From: Salicibibacter cibarius
GTDB lineage: Bacteria; Bacillota; Bacilli; Bacillales; Marinococcaceae
Length of the DNA stretch: 64,000 nucleotides
Assembly (NCBI RefSeq): GCF_016495725.1
Contig: NZ_CP054705.1
Span: 2,418,001 to 2,482,000, forward strand
Reading direction: 5' to 3'
This document shows positions 34,465-44,648 of the stretch, in pieces; within the stretch, counting starts at the first letter, position 1, and every line of letters starts with the position of its first letter. The position numbers were made by a program, and so were the translations under genes. The notes under the pieces were generated by a model, which worked only from the letters and a program-made list of their open reading frames with translations, was not told the origin of the DNA and made no database searches.

Positions 34465-35742
34465 TTAAGCTGTCCCCTCCTCGCCGGTCAACAAGTAGAC
34501 CGTGTCCAGTTGAATCGTTTTGGCCACGGAAATGACGGTTTCCATATCTACGGTATCGATTTCCCGGAGACGATCGTCCACTGTTCTGTTTGCGCCACTA
34601 AGCACATTTTGATAATTCATTTCGATTGCCCCGCGGGCACTGTCCACTTGTTCCAAGATTTGATTTTTAAGCATTTGCTTCGTCGTCGTTAACTCTTCCT
34701 CGGTTATTTCCCCGCGCTGCATGGCTTCCAGCTGCTCTTTCATAATCCGGACGGCCTTTTCGTATTGATCGGGCGCAATGCCGGCCATGGCAAAAAGAAT
34801 CCCTTTATAAGGTTCGTAACGGGAAGCCGCGTAATAAGCGAGGCTTTCTTTTTCCCGGACGTTCACGAACAATTTGGAGTGCGGATAGGCACCCAGTATT
34901 CCGTTTGTCACGAGAACGGCCGTGTATTCGCTTGATCCGACTGTGTAAGGGACTCTGAAACCGAGATGTAATTTTGCCTGTTGGATGAATTGTTTTTCCA
35001 CCACTTCATTCACCTGTGCCGGTGCGTCTTGAATCGTTGGCGTTGTTTCGACAGGGTCCCCCGCTGCAACGTTCTGCCCCGTGGAATGAATGGCGTCGGT
35101 AATTTCTTCTTTCGTCCCCGGTCCTGTCACAAACAAATCAAATTGATCACTCTGAAGCATGCGTTCATAAGCCTTTTGGAGCTCCTGATCGGTAATCGCT
35201 CCCACTTCTTCGGCGGAACCGAAAGGGTGGAGGCCAAACGGCTCATTCGCGCACATCTCTTCCAGCATACGGATATTCGCATAGCGTGTTTTATCATCTG
35301 CAATGTTTCGAATCCGTTGCATGAGCGCCTGCTTTTCTTCTTGAATAATTGCTTCACTAAAGCCGTCTTCCGAGCGGTATGACTTTTGAATGACCGACAA
35401 CAAAAACGCCAACGCTTTGGGAAGAAGGGGGGATTCGTTTTGTAAATACCGTTCGCTTGCCACCTCCATCACGAAGGTAAGCACGTGGTTTTCCCCTTTT
35501 TTTCCTACATCTGCATAGAACGTTGCGCCATATAAATCATCCAGAAAATAACGGATTTTCCTACGGCTTGGGAATGCTTCGGTTCCTGCTTGCAGCACAT
35601 GCGCGAGAAGCGTGCGCGCAGCTGCCGTCTCGGCCTCCAATGGAGCCTTCACGTGCAGAACGATCGTCGTCGTTTTGAATGTGTCGCTCGGTTGCCAATG
35701 AACACGCAAGCCACCGGCATTGAATTGTTCTGCCTCTGCCAT
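34465..35742 (-). CDS. ymfF: M16-family peptidase-like protein YmfF (inactive partner)
   Basis: 425 residues with the M16 fold, but the zinc motif position reads TLLAHVLQAG instead of HFLEH, so two ligands or the catalytic glutamate are missing. Expected to act as the non-catalytic partner of YmfH. SD AAAAGGTG before ATG. Lies just downstream of the spoIIIE/ftsK gene. Confidence 0.9.
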   Translation of the reverse strand: MAEAEQFNAGGLRVHWQPSDTFKTTTIVLHVKAPLEAETAAARTLLAHVLQAGTEAFPSRRKIRYFLDDLYGATFYADVGKKGENHVLTFVMEVASERYLQNESPLLPKALAFLLSVIQKSYRSEDGFSEAIIQEEKQALMQRIRNIADDKTRYANIRMLEEMCANEPFGLHPFGSAEEVGAITDQELQKAYERMLQSDQFDLFVTGPGTKEEITDAIHSTGQNVAAGDPVETTPTIQDAPAQVNEVVEKQFIQQAKLHLGFRVPYTVGSSEYTAVLVTNGILGAYPHSKLFVNVREKESLAYYAASRYEPYKGILFAMAGIAPDQYEKAVRIMKEQLEAMQRGEITEEELTTTKQMLKNQILEQVDSARGAIEMNYQNVLSGANRTVDDRLREIDTVDMETVISVAKTIQLDTVYLLTGEEGTA

Positions 35743-35776
35743 TCTATCACCTTTTCTTTAGCCTTAAACGAATGAC

Positions 35777-38107
35777 TTATTTCACATTCGTTAAATCTTC
35801 GTTGTCGGGCGGCTGATATAAAACTTCCCGAGGTTTTTTCCCTTCGTACGGCCCAACGACCCCTTGCGCTTCCATCTCGTCAACGAGTCGGGCGGCTCTT
35901 GTGTATCCGATGCGAAAACGGCGTTGCAACATGGATACGGACGCGGAATTCATTTGGACGACGAGAGCGACGGCATCGTAATAAAGTTCATCTTCCGGTT
36001 CGGCACTTGTTTCCGGCACTTCTTCCGGCATCATCTCTTCCTGATACGCGGCCTTTTGTTGTTCGACAACGTCATTTACGATCGCTTCAACCTCATTATC
36101 CGATATGAATGCCCCTTGGATCCGCGTCGATTTGTTTGCACCAACCGGCATGAATAACATATCCCCGCGCCCGAGCAATTTCTCAGCCCCGGCCGCATCT
36201 AAAATCGTACGGGAATCTGTTTGGCTGGAAACGCCAAAAGCAATGCGCGATGGGATATTTGCCTTGATTACGCCGGTAATGACATCAACCGACGGACGCT
36301 GGGTAGCAATGATCATATGAATGCCCGCTGCTCTTGCCATCTGTGCCAAACGAGTAATCGCGTCTTCTACGTCGCCGGAAGCCACCATCATCAAATCTGC
36401 CAATTCGTCGACGATCACGACGATATAAGGTAACTTTTGTTGCTCTTCTTCCTCCCCTTCATTTTGCTTCCGGATCATGTCATTATACGCCTCAATATTT
36501 CGAGCGCCACTATGGGAAAAAAGATCATAACGGCGCTCCATTTCCGCGACGACTTTTTTCAATGCCTGTGCTGCTTTTTTCGGCTCGGTAACGACCGGCG
36601 TTAACAAATGGGGGATGCCGTTATACACGTTCAACTCCACCATTTTCGGGTCGATCATCATTAGTTTGACTTCGTGGGGCTTCGCTTTCATGAGTATGCT
36701 AGTGACAATCCCGTTGATGCAAACACTCTTCCCGCTTCCTGTCGCTCCGGCAACGAGCATATGCGGCATTTTATGAAGGTCGGCCGTCATCGGTTCCCCG
36801 GAAATGTCCCGGCCTAAAGCGACGGATAACACATGGGAATTTTGCGCTTTATCCGATTCCAGCACTTCACGCAAGGTAACCATCGAAATATCCTGATTGG
36901 GGACTTCTATTCCGACAGCGGCCTTTCCCGGAATCGGCGCTTCAATTCGTATGTCTTTTGCCGCCAGAGCCAAAGCAATGTCATCGGTGAGGCTGACAAT
37001 TTTGCTCACCTTGACGCCGGTCGCCGGTTGTACTTCGTATTTTGTGACCGCGGGTCCCAAATGGACCTCGTTCACCTGTGCTTGCACTCCGAAACTTTGC
37101 AATGTATCTTCCAGTTTTTTCGCATTTGAAGAGACATGGCTGCGGTCATTCGTCTGTTTGTTTTGAACGGGCGCGCTCAATAACTTCAAAGCCGGCAACC
37201 GATAATCTTCGTTGGTCGTTCCCGAGGTTAACAGCGGAGCCGTTTCGCTGTCTTCCGTTTTCTTTTCTGCCGACGGCTTTTTCTGTACGTTTGCCGATTT
37301 CGTCGGCGTTTCCCGAGTCGCCTGTTCCTGGAAATTATGAATGACCGGGCGATCGTCCTTATTTTCATTGGATTTTTGTGCCCCGCTAGGTTGCGTAGCT
37401 TCTTTTCCTGATGCCGTTTGTGTTTTTGCTTCATTAGCGGTTACCTGGGATTTTGCGGCTTTCCCGCTTCCCGATTGGCGGCTTGTACGAAAGTTCCGGA
37501 TGGATCCGGCAAGCGGGGCGGCAGCAGCTTTTATACGTCCATAGACCCACGTTCCGCTTTCTTTTAATGACTTGCCGCTTAACAAAATAAATCCGATCAC
37601 GACGAGCAATATAGCGATCACTTGAGTGCCGGGCACATCAACTAAAAATGTTCCTGCCGCGTACCCTACCGCCCCGATCATCCCCCCGCCGAGATCATCG
37701 GCTTGTCCGGTCAAATCCATCGTGTAAAGCCGAAATGTGTTCATAATAACCGAACCATCCTGAAAAGGGCCACTGCTTGCCAAATTTTCGAAGAGGCCTA
37801 AATGGCTGTAAAGCAGAATGGTGAACATAATCGTATAAACGCCCGCCAAGCGACGGGACCAAAAGCTCACAAAGGCGCGCCGGAAAATAAGCGTAAGGGC
37901 AAACGCGTATAAAACGACAGTTAAAAAATGATGCCATTCTCCGGTAAAAAAACGAAAAAGCTGAATGATAATCGTGCCTACCGGACCATAAGTAAACGTG
38001 GCGATCACGGCGAGAGCGAGGAGAATCAATCCCGATACTTCAAATTTCAGTTGGCTCGTCCATTCCTGCTGTTTCTTTCTTCTGCGTTTTTTCTTTTTGG
38101 CCGCCAA
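35777..38107 (-). CDS. spoIIIE: DNA translocase FtsK/SpoIIIE
   Basis: Pumps the chromosome through the division or sporulation septum. About 776 residues. Basic N-terminus, four or five transmembrane helices (to about 185), a variable Gln/Lys/Thr-rich linker (190-300), RecA-like motor with Walker [14 protein letters not shown] and Walker [16 protein letters not shown], and a C-terminal gamma winged helix ([22 protein letters not shown]) that reads SRS sites. TTG start at 38107 with AAGGAGGGG at optimal distance; the ATG at 38137 lies upstream of that SD sequence. Confidence 0.93.
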   Translation of the reverse strand: MAAKKKKRRRKKQQEWTSQLKFEVSGLILLALAVIATFTYGPVGTIIIQLFRFFTGEWHHFLTVVLYAFALTLIFRRAFVSFWSRRLAGVYTIMFTILLYSHLGLFENLASSGPFQDGSVIMNTFRLYTMDLTGQADDLGGGMIGAVGYAAGTFLVDVPGTQVIAILLVVIGFILLSGKSLKESGTWVYGRIKAAAAPLAGSIRNFRTSRQSGSGKAAKSQVTANEAKTQTASGKEATQPSGAQKSNENKDDRPVIHNFQEQATRETPTKSANVQKKPSAEKKTEDSETAPLLTSGTTNEDYRLPALKLLSAPVQNKQTNDRSHVSSNAKKLEDTLQSFGVQAQVNEVHLGPAVTKYEVQPATGVKVSKIVSLTDDIALALAAKDIRIEAPIPGKAAVGIEVPNQDISMVTLREVLESDKAQNSHVLSVALGRDISGEPMTADLHKMPHMLVAGATGSGKSVCINGIVTSILMKAKPHEVKLMMIDPKMVELNVYNGIPHLLTPVVTEPKKAAQALKKVVAEMERRYDLFSHSGARNIEAYNDMIRKQNEGEEEEQQKLPYIVVIVDELADLMMVASGDVEDAITRLAQMARAAGIHMIIATQRPSVDVITGVIKANIPSRIAFGVSSQTDSRTILDAAGAEKLLGRGDMLFMPVGANKSTRIQGAFISDNEVEAIVNDVVEQQKAAYQEEMMPEEVPETSAEPEDELYYDAVALVVQMNSASVSMLQRRFRIGYTRAARLVDEMEAQGVVGPYEGKKPREVLYQPPDNEDLTNVK

Positions 38108-38578
38108 ACTATCCCCTCCTTCCTGAACTCCCTTCATGGTATCGTATGTATTTTTAAATTGATGTCACTTCTTGCGCTCAATGGCAACACTTGCCTATTA
38201 TAACATAGATCCGAAACATTCTTCACGGCTTTTTCATTCTAGAGCTTTTTGCGACACCCCATGGAAAGGTGAAAAGGATGTTGAGCCTATCGTTTTTTGT
38301 TGCATCTGCGGACCATTTGGCGCTCGGGATACAGTATGAGTTCACTAAACCCTTTCTTGAGGACTCATTTGGGACCCGGGCAACACATAGGGTCCTCAAA
38401 ACCGAACCCCTATGACTATTCTGATACTAAGCATTGGTATTCACTTTTCATGCCTGAGTGCTTTTTATGTTTTAAAGTCATGTTTCGATAAAAGGACAGA
38501 CGCACGGGCTTAAACGATTTTATTATTTTGATTATTCCGTCTTTATTTTGTGAGGTTGGAATTTCCAACCCTGTACCT
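38108..38578. other. gap with alternative inverted repeats
   Basis: 470 bp between ylzJ and spoIIIE with no supported gene. TTGAGGAC (38357-38364) and GGGACCC (38371-38377) can each pair with GGGTCCTCAA (38390-38399), making two mutually exclusive stems. A separate GGTTGGAA/TTCCAACC palindrome lies at about 38552-38570, right after the ylzJ stop codon. Confidence 0.6.
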
Positions 38579-38788
38579 CTATTCTTCGCTATCCCATCTG
38601 CTGCCCGGTTGGTACTCATCTTGTAAATAGTCATTTGGATCCGGGCTTACCAAACGTTGAACAATCCAAGTTCCCTCTTCATTCTTCTGCAATACAACCG
38701 TGCCGGATGGAGTGTCTTTATATTTCACTTCCGTGTCGTTTTTTTCTGCCATCACATCTTCGAGAGGGAGGTGTGTGTAGATGGTCAT
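38579..38788 (-). CDS. ylzJ: YlzJ-like protein
   Basis: 69 residues, acidic; matches the YlzJ family ([13 protein letters not shown] at the N-terminus, [25 protein letters not shown]). Function unknown. Overlaps the tepA stop by four bases (38785-38788), hence coupled to it, as in B. subtilis. Confidence 0.85.
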   Translation of the reverse strand: MTIYTHLPLEDVMAEKNDTEVKYKDTPSGTVVLQKNEEGTWIVQRLVSPDPNDYLQDEYQPGSRWDSEE

Positions 38789-39525
38789 TGTAGCATCTCT
38801 CCTTGTTCCGCTTCTTTTTCGCGGATAAGTTCATTCAGTTTGCGAATGGCCGGCCCCACACCCCCGGGGGAATGGATCAATCCATGATCGACGGCATCTT
38901 TGCCGATCACATTCGTACCGATATCTCTGGAAAGGTTTCCTTTGGCAAACATTAATTCCCGAAACTTATCATCATCCACATTAGAATGAGTCGTTACAAA
39001 CTGAATGATGCGTTCCTGCATTTCCTCGATATATTCAAATGTTTGCGGCACACCGACGACCATTCCGTTTAAACGGATGGGATGGATGGTCATGGTTGCT
39101 GTTTCGGCAATAAAGGAGTAATCACCCGCGACCGCGATGGGAACACCGATGGAATGCCCGCCACCGAGCACGATTGTTACCGAAGGCTTATCCATGCTCG
39201 CCACCATCTCCGCGATCGCCAAACCTGCTTCCACGTCACCGCCGACGGTATTTAGCACGAGCAAAAGTCCCTTGATGTTTGGATTTTGCTCAATCGCAAC
39301 CAACTGGGGAATAATATGCTCGTACTTCGTCGTTTTGTTTTGCGGCGGCAATTGCATATGCCCCTCAATTTGTCCGATTACCGTGATCACATGAACATCC
39401 GAGTTGGCTTTTGGAACGTTCGTTTGCCCTAGCGCCTGAATTTTGTCCACGAGCCCTTGCGCAGTTTCATCGGACTGTTTATTCGGTTGCTCGTTCGGTT
39501 GGTTTGGTTCTTGTTGTTCTGCCAT
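38785..39525 (-). CDS. tepA: ClpP-like serine protease TepA
   Basis: 246 residues. Gln/Asn/Glu-rich N-terminus of about 40 residues, then the ClpP fold: nucleophile serine in [14 protein letters not shown] and histidine in [11 protein letters not shown]. Role suggested in degrading signal peptides and in export-linked quality control in B. subtilis. SD AAGGAGG before ATG. Upstream of ylzJ. Confidence 0.88.
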   Translation of the reverse strand: MAEQQEPNQPNEQPNKQSDETAQGLVDKIQALGQTNVPKANSDVHVITVIGQIEGHMQLPPQNKTTKYEHIIPQLVAIEQNPNIKGLLLVLNTVGGDVEAGLAIAEMVASMDKPSVTIVLGGGHSIGVPIAVAGDYSFIAETATMTIHPIRLNGMVVGVPQTFEYIEEMQERIIQFVTTHSNVDDDKFRELMFAKGNLSRDIGTNVIGKDAVDHGLIHSPGGVGPAIRKLNELIREKEAEQGEMLQ

Positions 39526-39693
39526 ATTTCCTGCCTCCTTATGCCTTTTTATTATTGGAGAGTATTTGCTTATTCATGCATAAGGCCTGAAATTGGATCG
39601 CATACATTTTCCAAAACCTAGGGACGCTCATCCAGACAAAGAAATGCTACATTCATATCATGTCTGTATATTCAATAGAAGGAGGGGATTCGA

Positions 39694-39903
39694 ATGTGTT
39701 GCCATCATAGAGGAAGCAACGAGCATAATCATGGGAAAAACAACCACGATAATAAAAACCGCAATCACCTTGATAACGATAATATCCTAAAAGATAAGAA
39801 CTACAATGTTAGCCATTCAGAAGTTAAAGGCAGCGGGAACGCTTATGTAAATGTAAACGTGGATTCGGAGGCTGACGAGGGAAAACACGGGAAAAGATGT
39901 TAA
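39694..39903 (+). CDS. small His/Asn-rich protein, possibly spore-associated
   Basis: 69 residues; ATG with strong SD GAAGGAGGGG. N-terminal half rich in His, Asn, Lys and Asp with paired cysteines (MCCHHRG) and a final cysteine; C-terminal half SEVKGSGNAYVNVNVDSEAD. The segment GSGNAYVNVNV resembles DSGNSDVDVTVNV in the next gene, so the two are probably related. No family recognised; coat-like composition is only suggestive. Confidence 0.7.
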   Translation: MCCHHRGSNEHNHGKNNHDNKNRNHLDNDNILKDKNYNVSHSEVKGSGNAYVNVNVDSEADEGKHGKRC

Positions 39904-39984
39904 TCGCGGGAACAAGAGAGAGGTATGCGAGGTGCTATTGTTTTAGCACCTCTGTATCTTTCTCGATCAAGGGGGGGATAAATC

Positions 39985-40257
39985 GTGTATAGACGAAGTG
40001 ACGTTATCCCACAGGTGGAGTCCAATTCGTTGGTGAACGACAGCGGAAACTCGGATGTTGATGTAACGGTTAACGTTGAGACAACCGCCCTCGCTTATGC
40101 GCTTGCCTGCTTTTATTATGCCGACGGCCGATTGGATAAAAAACAATACGAAACGATGCTTGGGGAAATGGACCGCCAATTTGAAAAACGAGGACTTAGG
40201 ACATCACGACCTGCCGAAGATACGACTCCTCACCCCAGGCCATTTTGGCTTCTATAA
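39985..40257 (+). CDS. small protein with SGN-x-V-x-V repeat-like strand, partner of upstream gene
   Basis: 90 residues; GTG start behind AAGGGGGGAT. N-terminal ESNSLVNDSGNSDVDVTVNVE strand region, then a helical part (ALAYALACFYYADGRLDKKQYETMLGEMDRQF). Same direction as 39694-39903, 81 bp apart, and sharing the SGN/V-x-V motif. Followed by a terminator shared with rnj. No function known. Confidence 0.72.
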   Translation: MYRRSDVIPQVESNSLVNDSGNSDVDVTVNVETTALAYALACFYYADGRLDKKQYETMLGEMDRQFEKRGLRTSRPAEDTTPHPRPFWLL

Positions 40258-40290
40258 ATAAAGCTTGCTCCTTCATGGGAGCAAGCTTTT
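40258..40290. terminator. bidirectional terminator
   Basis: AAAGCTTGCTCC, loop TTCAT, GGGAGCAAGCTTTT. It ends the two small plus-strand genes and the minus-strand rnj, whose stops lie on either side. Confidence 0.85.
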
Positions 40291-40313
40291 CTCCGATTCG
40301 AAGTGGCTTCTAT

Positions 40314-41984
40314 TCACACTTCCATTATAATCGGCAAAATCATCGGCCTCCGTTTCGTTTTATCAAAAAGATAACGGCTGAGAACGTCGCGAATATTGCT
40401 TTTCAGGGATGACCACTCGTTTACGTTGTCATCCATACACTCGCGTAACGTTTCGGCCACCTTTTGTTTGGCTTCATCCAGCAACTCTTCGGATTCACGA
40501 ACATAAACGAATCCGCGGGAAATGATGTCAGGACCCGAAACGAAAGCATTGGTTTTTTTATTCAATGTGACTACGACAACAAGAATGCCATCCTTGGATA
40601 ACAAACGCCGGTCTCTCAATACGATATTTCCCACATCGCCGATGCCGAGTCCGTCGACGAGTACATTTCCGGCTTGGACTTTCGTGCTTTTCGTCGCATT
40701 TTTTTCTTCAAGCTGCAACACTTCTCCGTTTTGCAGCAAATGGATTCGTTCGGGATGGACACCGGCCGTCTTCGCCAAATTCCCGTGGGCGATTTGCATT
40801 CGGTATTCCCCTTGAATCGGGATAAAATGGCGCGGTTTCATGAGATTGAGCATGAGCATAAGTTCTTCCTGGCTGGCATGTCCGGATACATTCACATTTT
40901 TATCGGAGTGAACGACTTCGGCTCCGACTCTGTAAAGAAAATCCACGACTCTTCCAATTGATTTTTCCTTTCCCGGGGTCGGGCTTGCCGAAATCACGAC
41001 GGTATCCTTCGGCATAATCGAAAGCTGACGGTCGGTTCCTTTCGCCATGCGATGCAACCCGGAGGTAGGCTCTCCTTGGCTACCCGAGGAAAGGATCGCG
41101 ATATTTTCCCCGTTGTGTTTGGACAATTCATCGACGTTGACCATCAATTGTTTGGGGACTCGCAAATAACCGAGCCGCTTGGAAATTTGGATGTTTTTCT
41201 TCATCGACTCACCGACCACCGCAACTTTTCGGTTCGTTTCCATGGCTGCATCAATGACTTGTTGGATGCGGTAAATATTCGATGCATACGTACTGACGAT
41301 CACTCGACCCGGCGCTTCTCGAAACACGGCCTTGATTCCCGGCTCCGTTGCTTTTTCCGAAGGCGTTGAACCGGGGATTTCCGCGTTTGTGCTATCGGAC
41401 AGTAAACAAAGGACGCCTTTTTTTCCATACTGTGTCATTTTACCGATGTCGGCAAATTTGTGATCTGCAGGGGTCTGGTCAAATTTAAAATCACCGGTGT
41501 ACACGACATACCCTTGCGGCGTTTCAATGGCAACACCGACACAATCGGGAATGCTGTGGCTCACCCTGAAAAATTCAGCTTTCACATTCCCGATTTTCAC
41601 TTTATCGCCCGAAGAAACCGTTTTTAAATCCGTCTTCTTTAGCAAATGCTGGGCTTTCAGCTCCCCTTCAATAAGGCCGAGGGTTAGTTTTGTTCCGTAT
41701 ACGGGCACTTGGAGTTTTCGTAAAACATAAGGCAAAGCGCCGCAATGATCTTCGTGCCCGTGGGAGAGTATAATTCCTTTCACACGATCACTATTTTGGA
41801 CGAGATAGGATATATCGGCAATAACAACGTCGACGCCGAGCATATCATCTTCCGGGATCATTTGACCCGCGTCCAAAACGATGATTTCGTCGTTCACTTC
41901 CACTACATACATATTTTTGCCTGTTTCACCTAGTCCGCCCAAGGCAAAAACACGTACTTTATTTGTCTCTTCTTGCTTCGGCAA
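40314..41984 (-). CDS. rnjB: ribonuclease J (rnjB/ymfA locus)
   Basis: Metallo-beta-lactamase/beta-CASP RNase with 5'-exo and endonuclease activity in mRNA decay. 556 residues. Zinc motif SHGHEDHCGALPY is complete (HxHxDH) at about 74-86; HSIPDC, TGDFKFDQT and SDSTNAE supply other ligands; C-terminal domain from about 450. The locus is that of RNase J2, and GALPY and TGDFKFDQT resemble J2, but the intact HxHxDH and SSGSQGEP resemble J1. TTG start at 41984, eight bases after AGGAGG. Own promoter at 42154-42183. Confidence 0.88.
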   Translation of the reverse strand: MPKQEETNKVRVFALGGLGETGKNMYVVEVNDEIIVLDAGQMIPEDDMLGVDVVIADISYLVQNSDRVKGIILSHGHEDHCGALPYVLRKLQVPVYGTKLTLGLIEGELKAQHLLKKTDLKTVSSGDKVKIGNVKAEFFRVSHSIPDCVGVAIETPQGYVVYTGDFKFDQTPADHKFADIGKMTQYGKKGVLCLLSDSTNAEIPGSTPSEKATEPGIKAVFREAPGRVIVSTYASNIYRIQQVIDAAMETNRKVAVVGESMKKNIQISKRLGYLRVPKQLMVNVDELSKHNGENIAILSSGSQGEPTSGLHRMAKGTDRQLSIMPKDTVVISASPTPGKEKSIGRVVDFLYRVGAEVVHSDKNVNVSGHASQEELMLMLNLMKPRHFIPIQGEYRMQIAHGNLAKTAGVHPERIHLLQNGEVLQLEEKNATKSTKVQAGNVLVDGLGIGDVGNIVLRDRRLLSKDGILVVVVTLNKKTNAFVSGPDIISRGFVYVRESEELLDEAKQKVAETLRECMDDNVNEWSSLKSNIRDVLSRYLFDKTKRRPMILPIIMEV

Positions 41985-42153
41985 TATCAGTTCCTCCTAA
42001 TTAATATGTTGACCATCGTTGTCCGTCAAAACGATGTGCTTGCTTGGTTACTCATTCTGGATGCCGGATATGGGGGGAAGTAGCTCCGTTTATTCTTCCC
42101 ACTTATTCTCCGCGTTCACAGCTTGATGTACCCGAACGAATGAACTGCTAGTT

Positions 42154-42183
42154 AGTATACCTTAATTGCCGACATCAAGACAA
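42154..42183 (-). promoter_or_regulatory. SigA promoter of rnj
   Basis: Minus strand TTGTCT (42178-42183), 18-bp spacer, TATACT (42154-42159). It lies downstream of the dapG terminator, so rnj is transcribed separately with a leader of about 160 nt. Confidence 0.6.
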
Positions 42184-42224
42184 GCGGAATGACTGTGTTT
42201 TTTTACATAAGCTTGAACGAAATT

Positions 42225-42254
42225 AAAAAAGAAGAGGCATTAAAAACCTCTTCT
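42225..42254 (-). terminator. dapG terminator
   Basis: AGAAGAGG, nine-base loop, CCTCTTCT, TTTTTAAT on the minus strand after dapG. It closes the dpaA-dpaB-asd-dapG unit. The 300-bp gap from here to rnj contains no dapA. Confidence 0.82.
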
Positions 42255-42285
42255 CCCGCGACGTTTCCTATTCGAAAGTTATCGT

Positions 42286-43509
42286 TCACTGGCTTTCGGC
42301 TAAGTTGAACACGCCATGTAGCGCGTTAATGGCCCCGTTCATCTCTTCTTCACGGACGAGCACCCAAATGGTCGTATGGGAATCCGTTGCTTGCAGGATA
42401 TCAATCCCCGCTTCATAAAGCGCGCTCGTAATCCGCGACACGACTCCGGGAACGCCGGTCATTCCGGCTCCGACCGCTGAAACCTTGGCACATCCTTGCA
42501 ATAACCTAGCGGGATAGTTCAGCGCATGAAGCTTTTGTTCCACGCGTTTGCTTTTTTCATCCGGAACGGTAAATACCACCGATGTTGGATCAATATTGAT
42601 AAAATCGACACTAATCCCTTCCGCTGCCATGCGCGCAAAGATCGTCGAAGCCGCCTGCATATCCTCCTGCCGCTTTGGCACAATCACTTGCGTAATCCCG
42701 CGCACATACGTAATACCGGTTATGAGGCTTTCCCTAATATCGCTGCCCGGGGCATGTGTATGAGCAGAAGAAACGAGCGTCCCGCCATTGGAATCGGAAG
42801 CGAGTGAGCGAATACGAATCGGGACTTTTGCGTGCATGGCGATTTCCACGGCTCTTGGATGGATCACCTTCGCTCCTTGATGAGCCAAATTGGAGACTTC
42901 CGTATACGTCAACGTCTTCATTGGCCGCGCATCCCCTACGATTCTCGGATCAGCGGTCATAATGCCGTCAACGTCGGTGAAAATATCCACGGATTCTGCC
43001 TGCAAAGCTGCACCGAGCGCAGTTGCGGAAGTGTCGCTCCCGCCACGCCCCAACGTTGTCGTTTCCCCGCTTGCCGATTCTCCCTGAAAACCGGCAACGA
43101 CAACGACATCCACCTCTTCCAAACGCTTGAGCAAATGACGTGTATCCATTTCTGTTATACGGGCGCTTCCAAAGTCTTCTGTCGTGCGAAATCCGGCCTG
43201 TTTGCCAGTAAGTGCCGAGGCCTTCAAGCCCTCGGAAATCAAAAGGTTCGTAAAGACTACAGAGGAAATCACTTCGCCGGTAGACTGCAACATGTCACGT
43301 TCGCGTTTTGGCAACGCTTTGTCTCCTTCGGATATTAAGTTTAGCAACGTATCCGTGGCATAGGGGTCATTCATGCGACCCATTGCGGAGACGACCACGA
43401 CGACTTTGTACCCGGACTGCACCGCGCTTTTGGCGTGGCCGGCAGCTTTTTGGCGCAACGTTTCCGATTGGACGGATGTTCCGCCATATTTTTGCACCGT
43501 AATTCTCAT
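42286..43509 (-). CDS. dapG: aspartate kinase I
   Basis: First step of the lysine/diaminopimelate and dipicolinate pathway. 407 residues. N-terminal kinase domain with [10 protein letters not shown] at 4-13, [23 protein letters not shown] at about 145-168; two ACT domains from about 265. Start overlaps the asd stop (ATGA). In B. subtilis dapG is the diaminopimelate-inhibited isozyme in the spoVF operon. dapA, normally next, is absent. Confidence 0.95.
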   Translation of the reverse strand: MRITVQKYGGTSVQSETLRQKAAGHAKSAVQSGYKVVVVVSAMGRMNDPYATDTLLNLISEGDKALPKRERDMLQSTGEVISSVVFTNLLISEGLKASALTGKQAGFRTTEDFGSARITEMDTRHLLKRLEEVDVVVVAGFQGESASGETTTLGRGGSDTSATALGAALQAESVDIFTDVDGIMTADPRIVGDARPMKTLTYTEVSNLAHQGAKVIHPRAVEIAMHAKVPIRIRSLASDSNGGTLVSSAHTHAPGSDIRESLITGITYVRGITQVIVPKRQEDMQAASTIFARMAAEGISVDFINIDPTSVVFTVPDEKSKRVEQKLHALNYPARLLQGCAKVSAVGAGMTGVPGVVSRITSALYEAGIDILQATDSHTTIWVLVREEEMNGAINALHGVFNLAESQ

Positions 43510-44558
43510 AGGCCGATAATTCCTAATTTGACGAGACTTTCCGCAATCTGCACCGAGTTGTACGCTGCTCCTTTTAACAAGTTATCGGAAACGACCCAAA
43601 GGTGATAGCCATTTTCCGCATCAAGATCTTGGCGCACACGTCCGACAAAAACATCCGGAAGCCCCTTTGCTTCGGTGGCAAGCGGGTACGTCTGCGTGGC
43701 CGGGTCATCTTGCAAGGTGATCCCCGCGCCTTCCGCGAGCACCCCTTGCACATCTTTTGCCGTCGCGCCACCCTTTTCCGTTTCCACATACACGGATTCC
43801 GAGTGGCCGGTTTCCACAGGCAAACGCACACACGTTGCCGATACGGCGAGAGACGAGTCGCGGAGAATTTTTTTCGTCTCGTTGACCATTTTCATTTCTT
43901 CAAACGTATACCCGTTATCTTGGAAAACATCGATTTGAGGAAGCGCGTTAAACGCGATTTGATAATGCTTTTTATCTTTGGAAACCGGAAGCAACTCCGG
44001 GGAAATGTCTTCCTCATTTAAAATTTGCTGTGTTTGCTCATACATTTCATCGACAGCGCCTAATCCTGCGCCTGAAACGGCTTGATAGGTGGAGACAATG
44101 ACTTTTTTCAAGCCATAAGCTTTTTTGATCGGCTCAAGTGCCACGACCATTTGGATCGTGGAACAGTTTGGATTGGCGATAATGCCTTGGTGCTTGTGAA
44201 GATCGTCCTCGTTCACTTCAGGGACGACGAGCGGCACTTCTTCATCCTGGCGATAAGCGCTCGTATTGTCGATCACGACCGCTCCCCGTTTCACTGCCTC
44301 CGGTGCCAATTTTTTCGAAACGGCCCCCCCGGCGGAAAAAAGCGCGATGTCTACCCCTTCGAATTGTTCGGGGGTGGCTTCTTCAACCGTAAGCGTTTCT
44401 CCGTTGAATTCAATTTTCTTCCCGGCTGAACGCGGGGATGATAACAGTTTCAGCGAGCGAATCGGAAATGATTTGTCGACGAGCGTTTTCAACATCTGTT
44501 GCCCAACTGCTCCCGTTGCTCCAACCAGAGCTACGTTAAATGTTTGATTTTTCGTCAT
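43506..44558 (-). CDS. asd: aspartate-semialdehyde dehydrogenase
   Basis: 350 residues. NADP-binding VALVGATGAVGQQM at 9-22, catalytic cysteine in NPNCSTIQMV (about 129-134), glutamine/histidine acid-base region later. Reduces aspartyl phosphate to the semialdehyde for lysine, methionine, threonine and dipicolinate. SD GAGGAGGTACC before ATG; preceded by dpaB, overlapping dapG. Confidence 0.96.
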   Translation of the reverse strand: MTKNQTFNVALVGATGAVGQQMLKTLVDKSFPIRSLKLLSSPRSAGKKIEFNGETLTVEEATPEQFEGVDIALFSAGGAVSKKLAPEAVKRGAVVIDNTSAYRQDEEVPLVVPEVNEDDLHKHQGIIANPNCSTIQMVVALEPIKKAYGLKKVIVSTYQAVSGAGLGAVDEMYEQTQQILNEEDISPELLPVSKDKKHYQIAFNALPQIDVFQDNGYTFEEMKMVNETKKILRDSSLAVSATCVRLPVETGHSESVYVETEKGGATAKDVQGVLAEGAGITLQDDPATQTYPLATEAKGLPDVFVGRVRQDLDAENGYHLWVVSDNLLKGAAYNSVQIAESLVKLGIIGL

Positions 44559-44648
44559 TCTTTAGGTACCTCCTCGGTCGATTGCTACATTTAATCCTCT
44601 TTTCTTAAAATAAAAGAATATCGGCATTTTGGCAACAGCTGTGAGCGA

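Noticed and set aside
35767-35791. Terminator after spoIIIE
   Set aside because: AACGAATG/CATTCGTT stem overlaps the stop codon, but no T run follows and ymfF begins at once.
38416-38634. 72-codon frame on the minus strand overlapping ylzJ
   Set aside because: Overlaps ylzJ out of frame, has no SD sequence and resembles no family.
43510-44640. Lysine riboswitch upstream of dapG or asd
   Set aside because: dapG overlaps asd, and the gap upstream of asd is under 100 bp with no extended structure visible.
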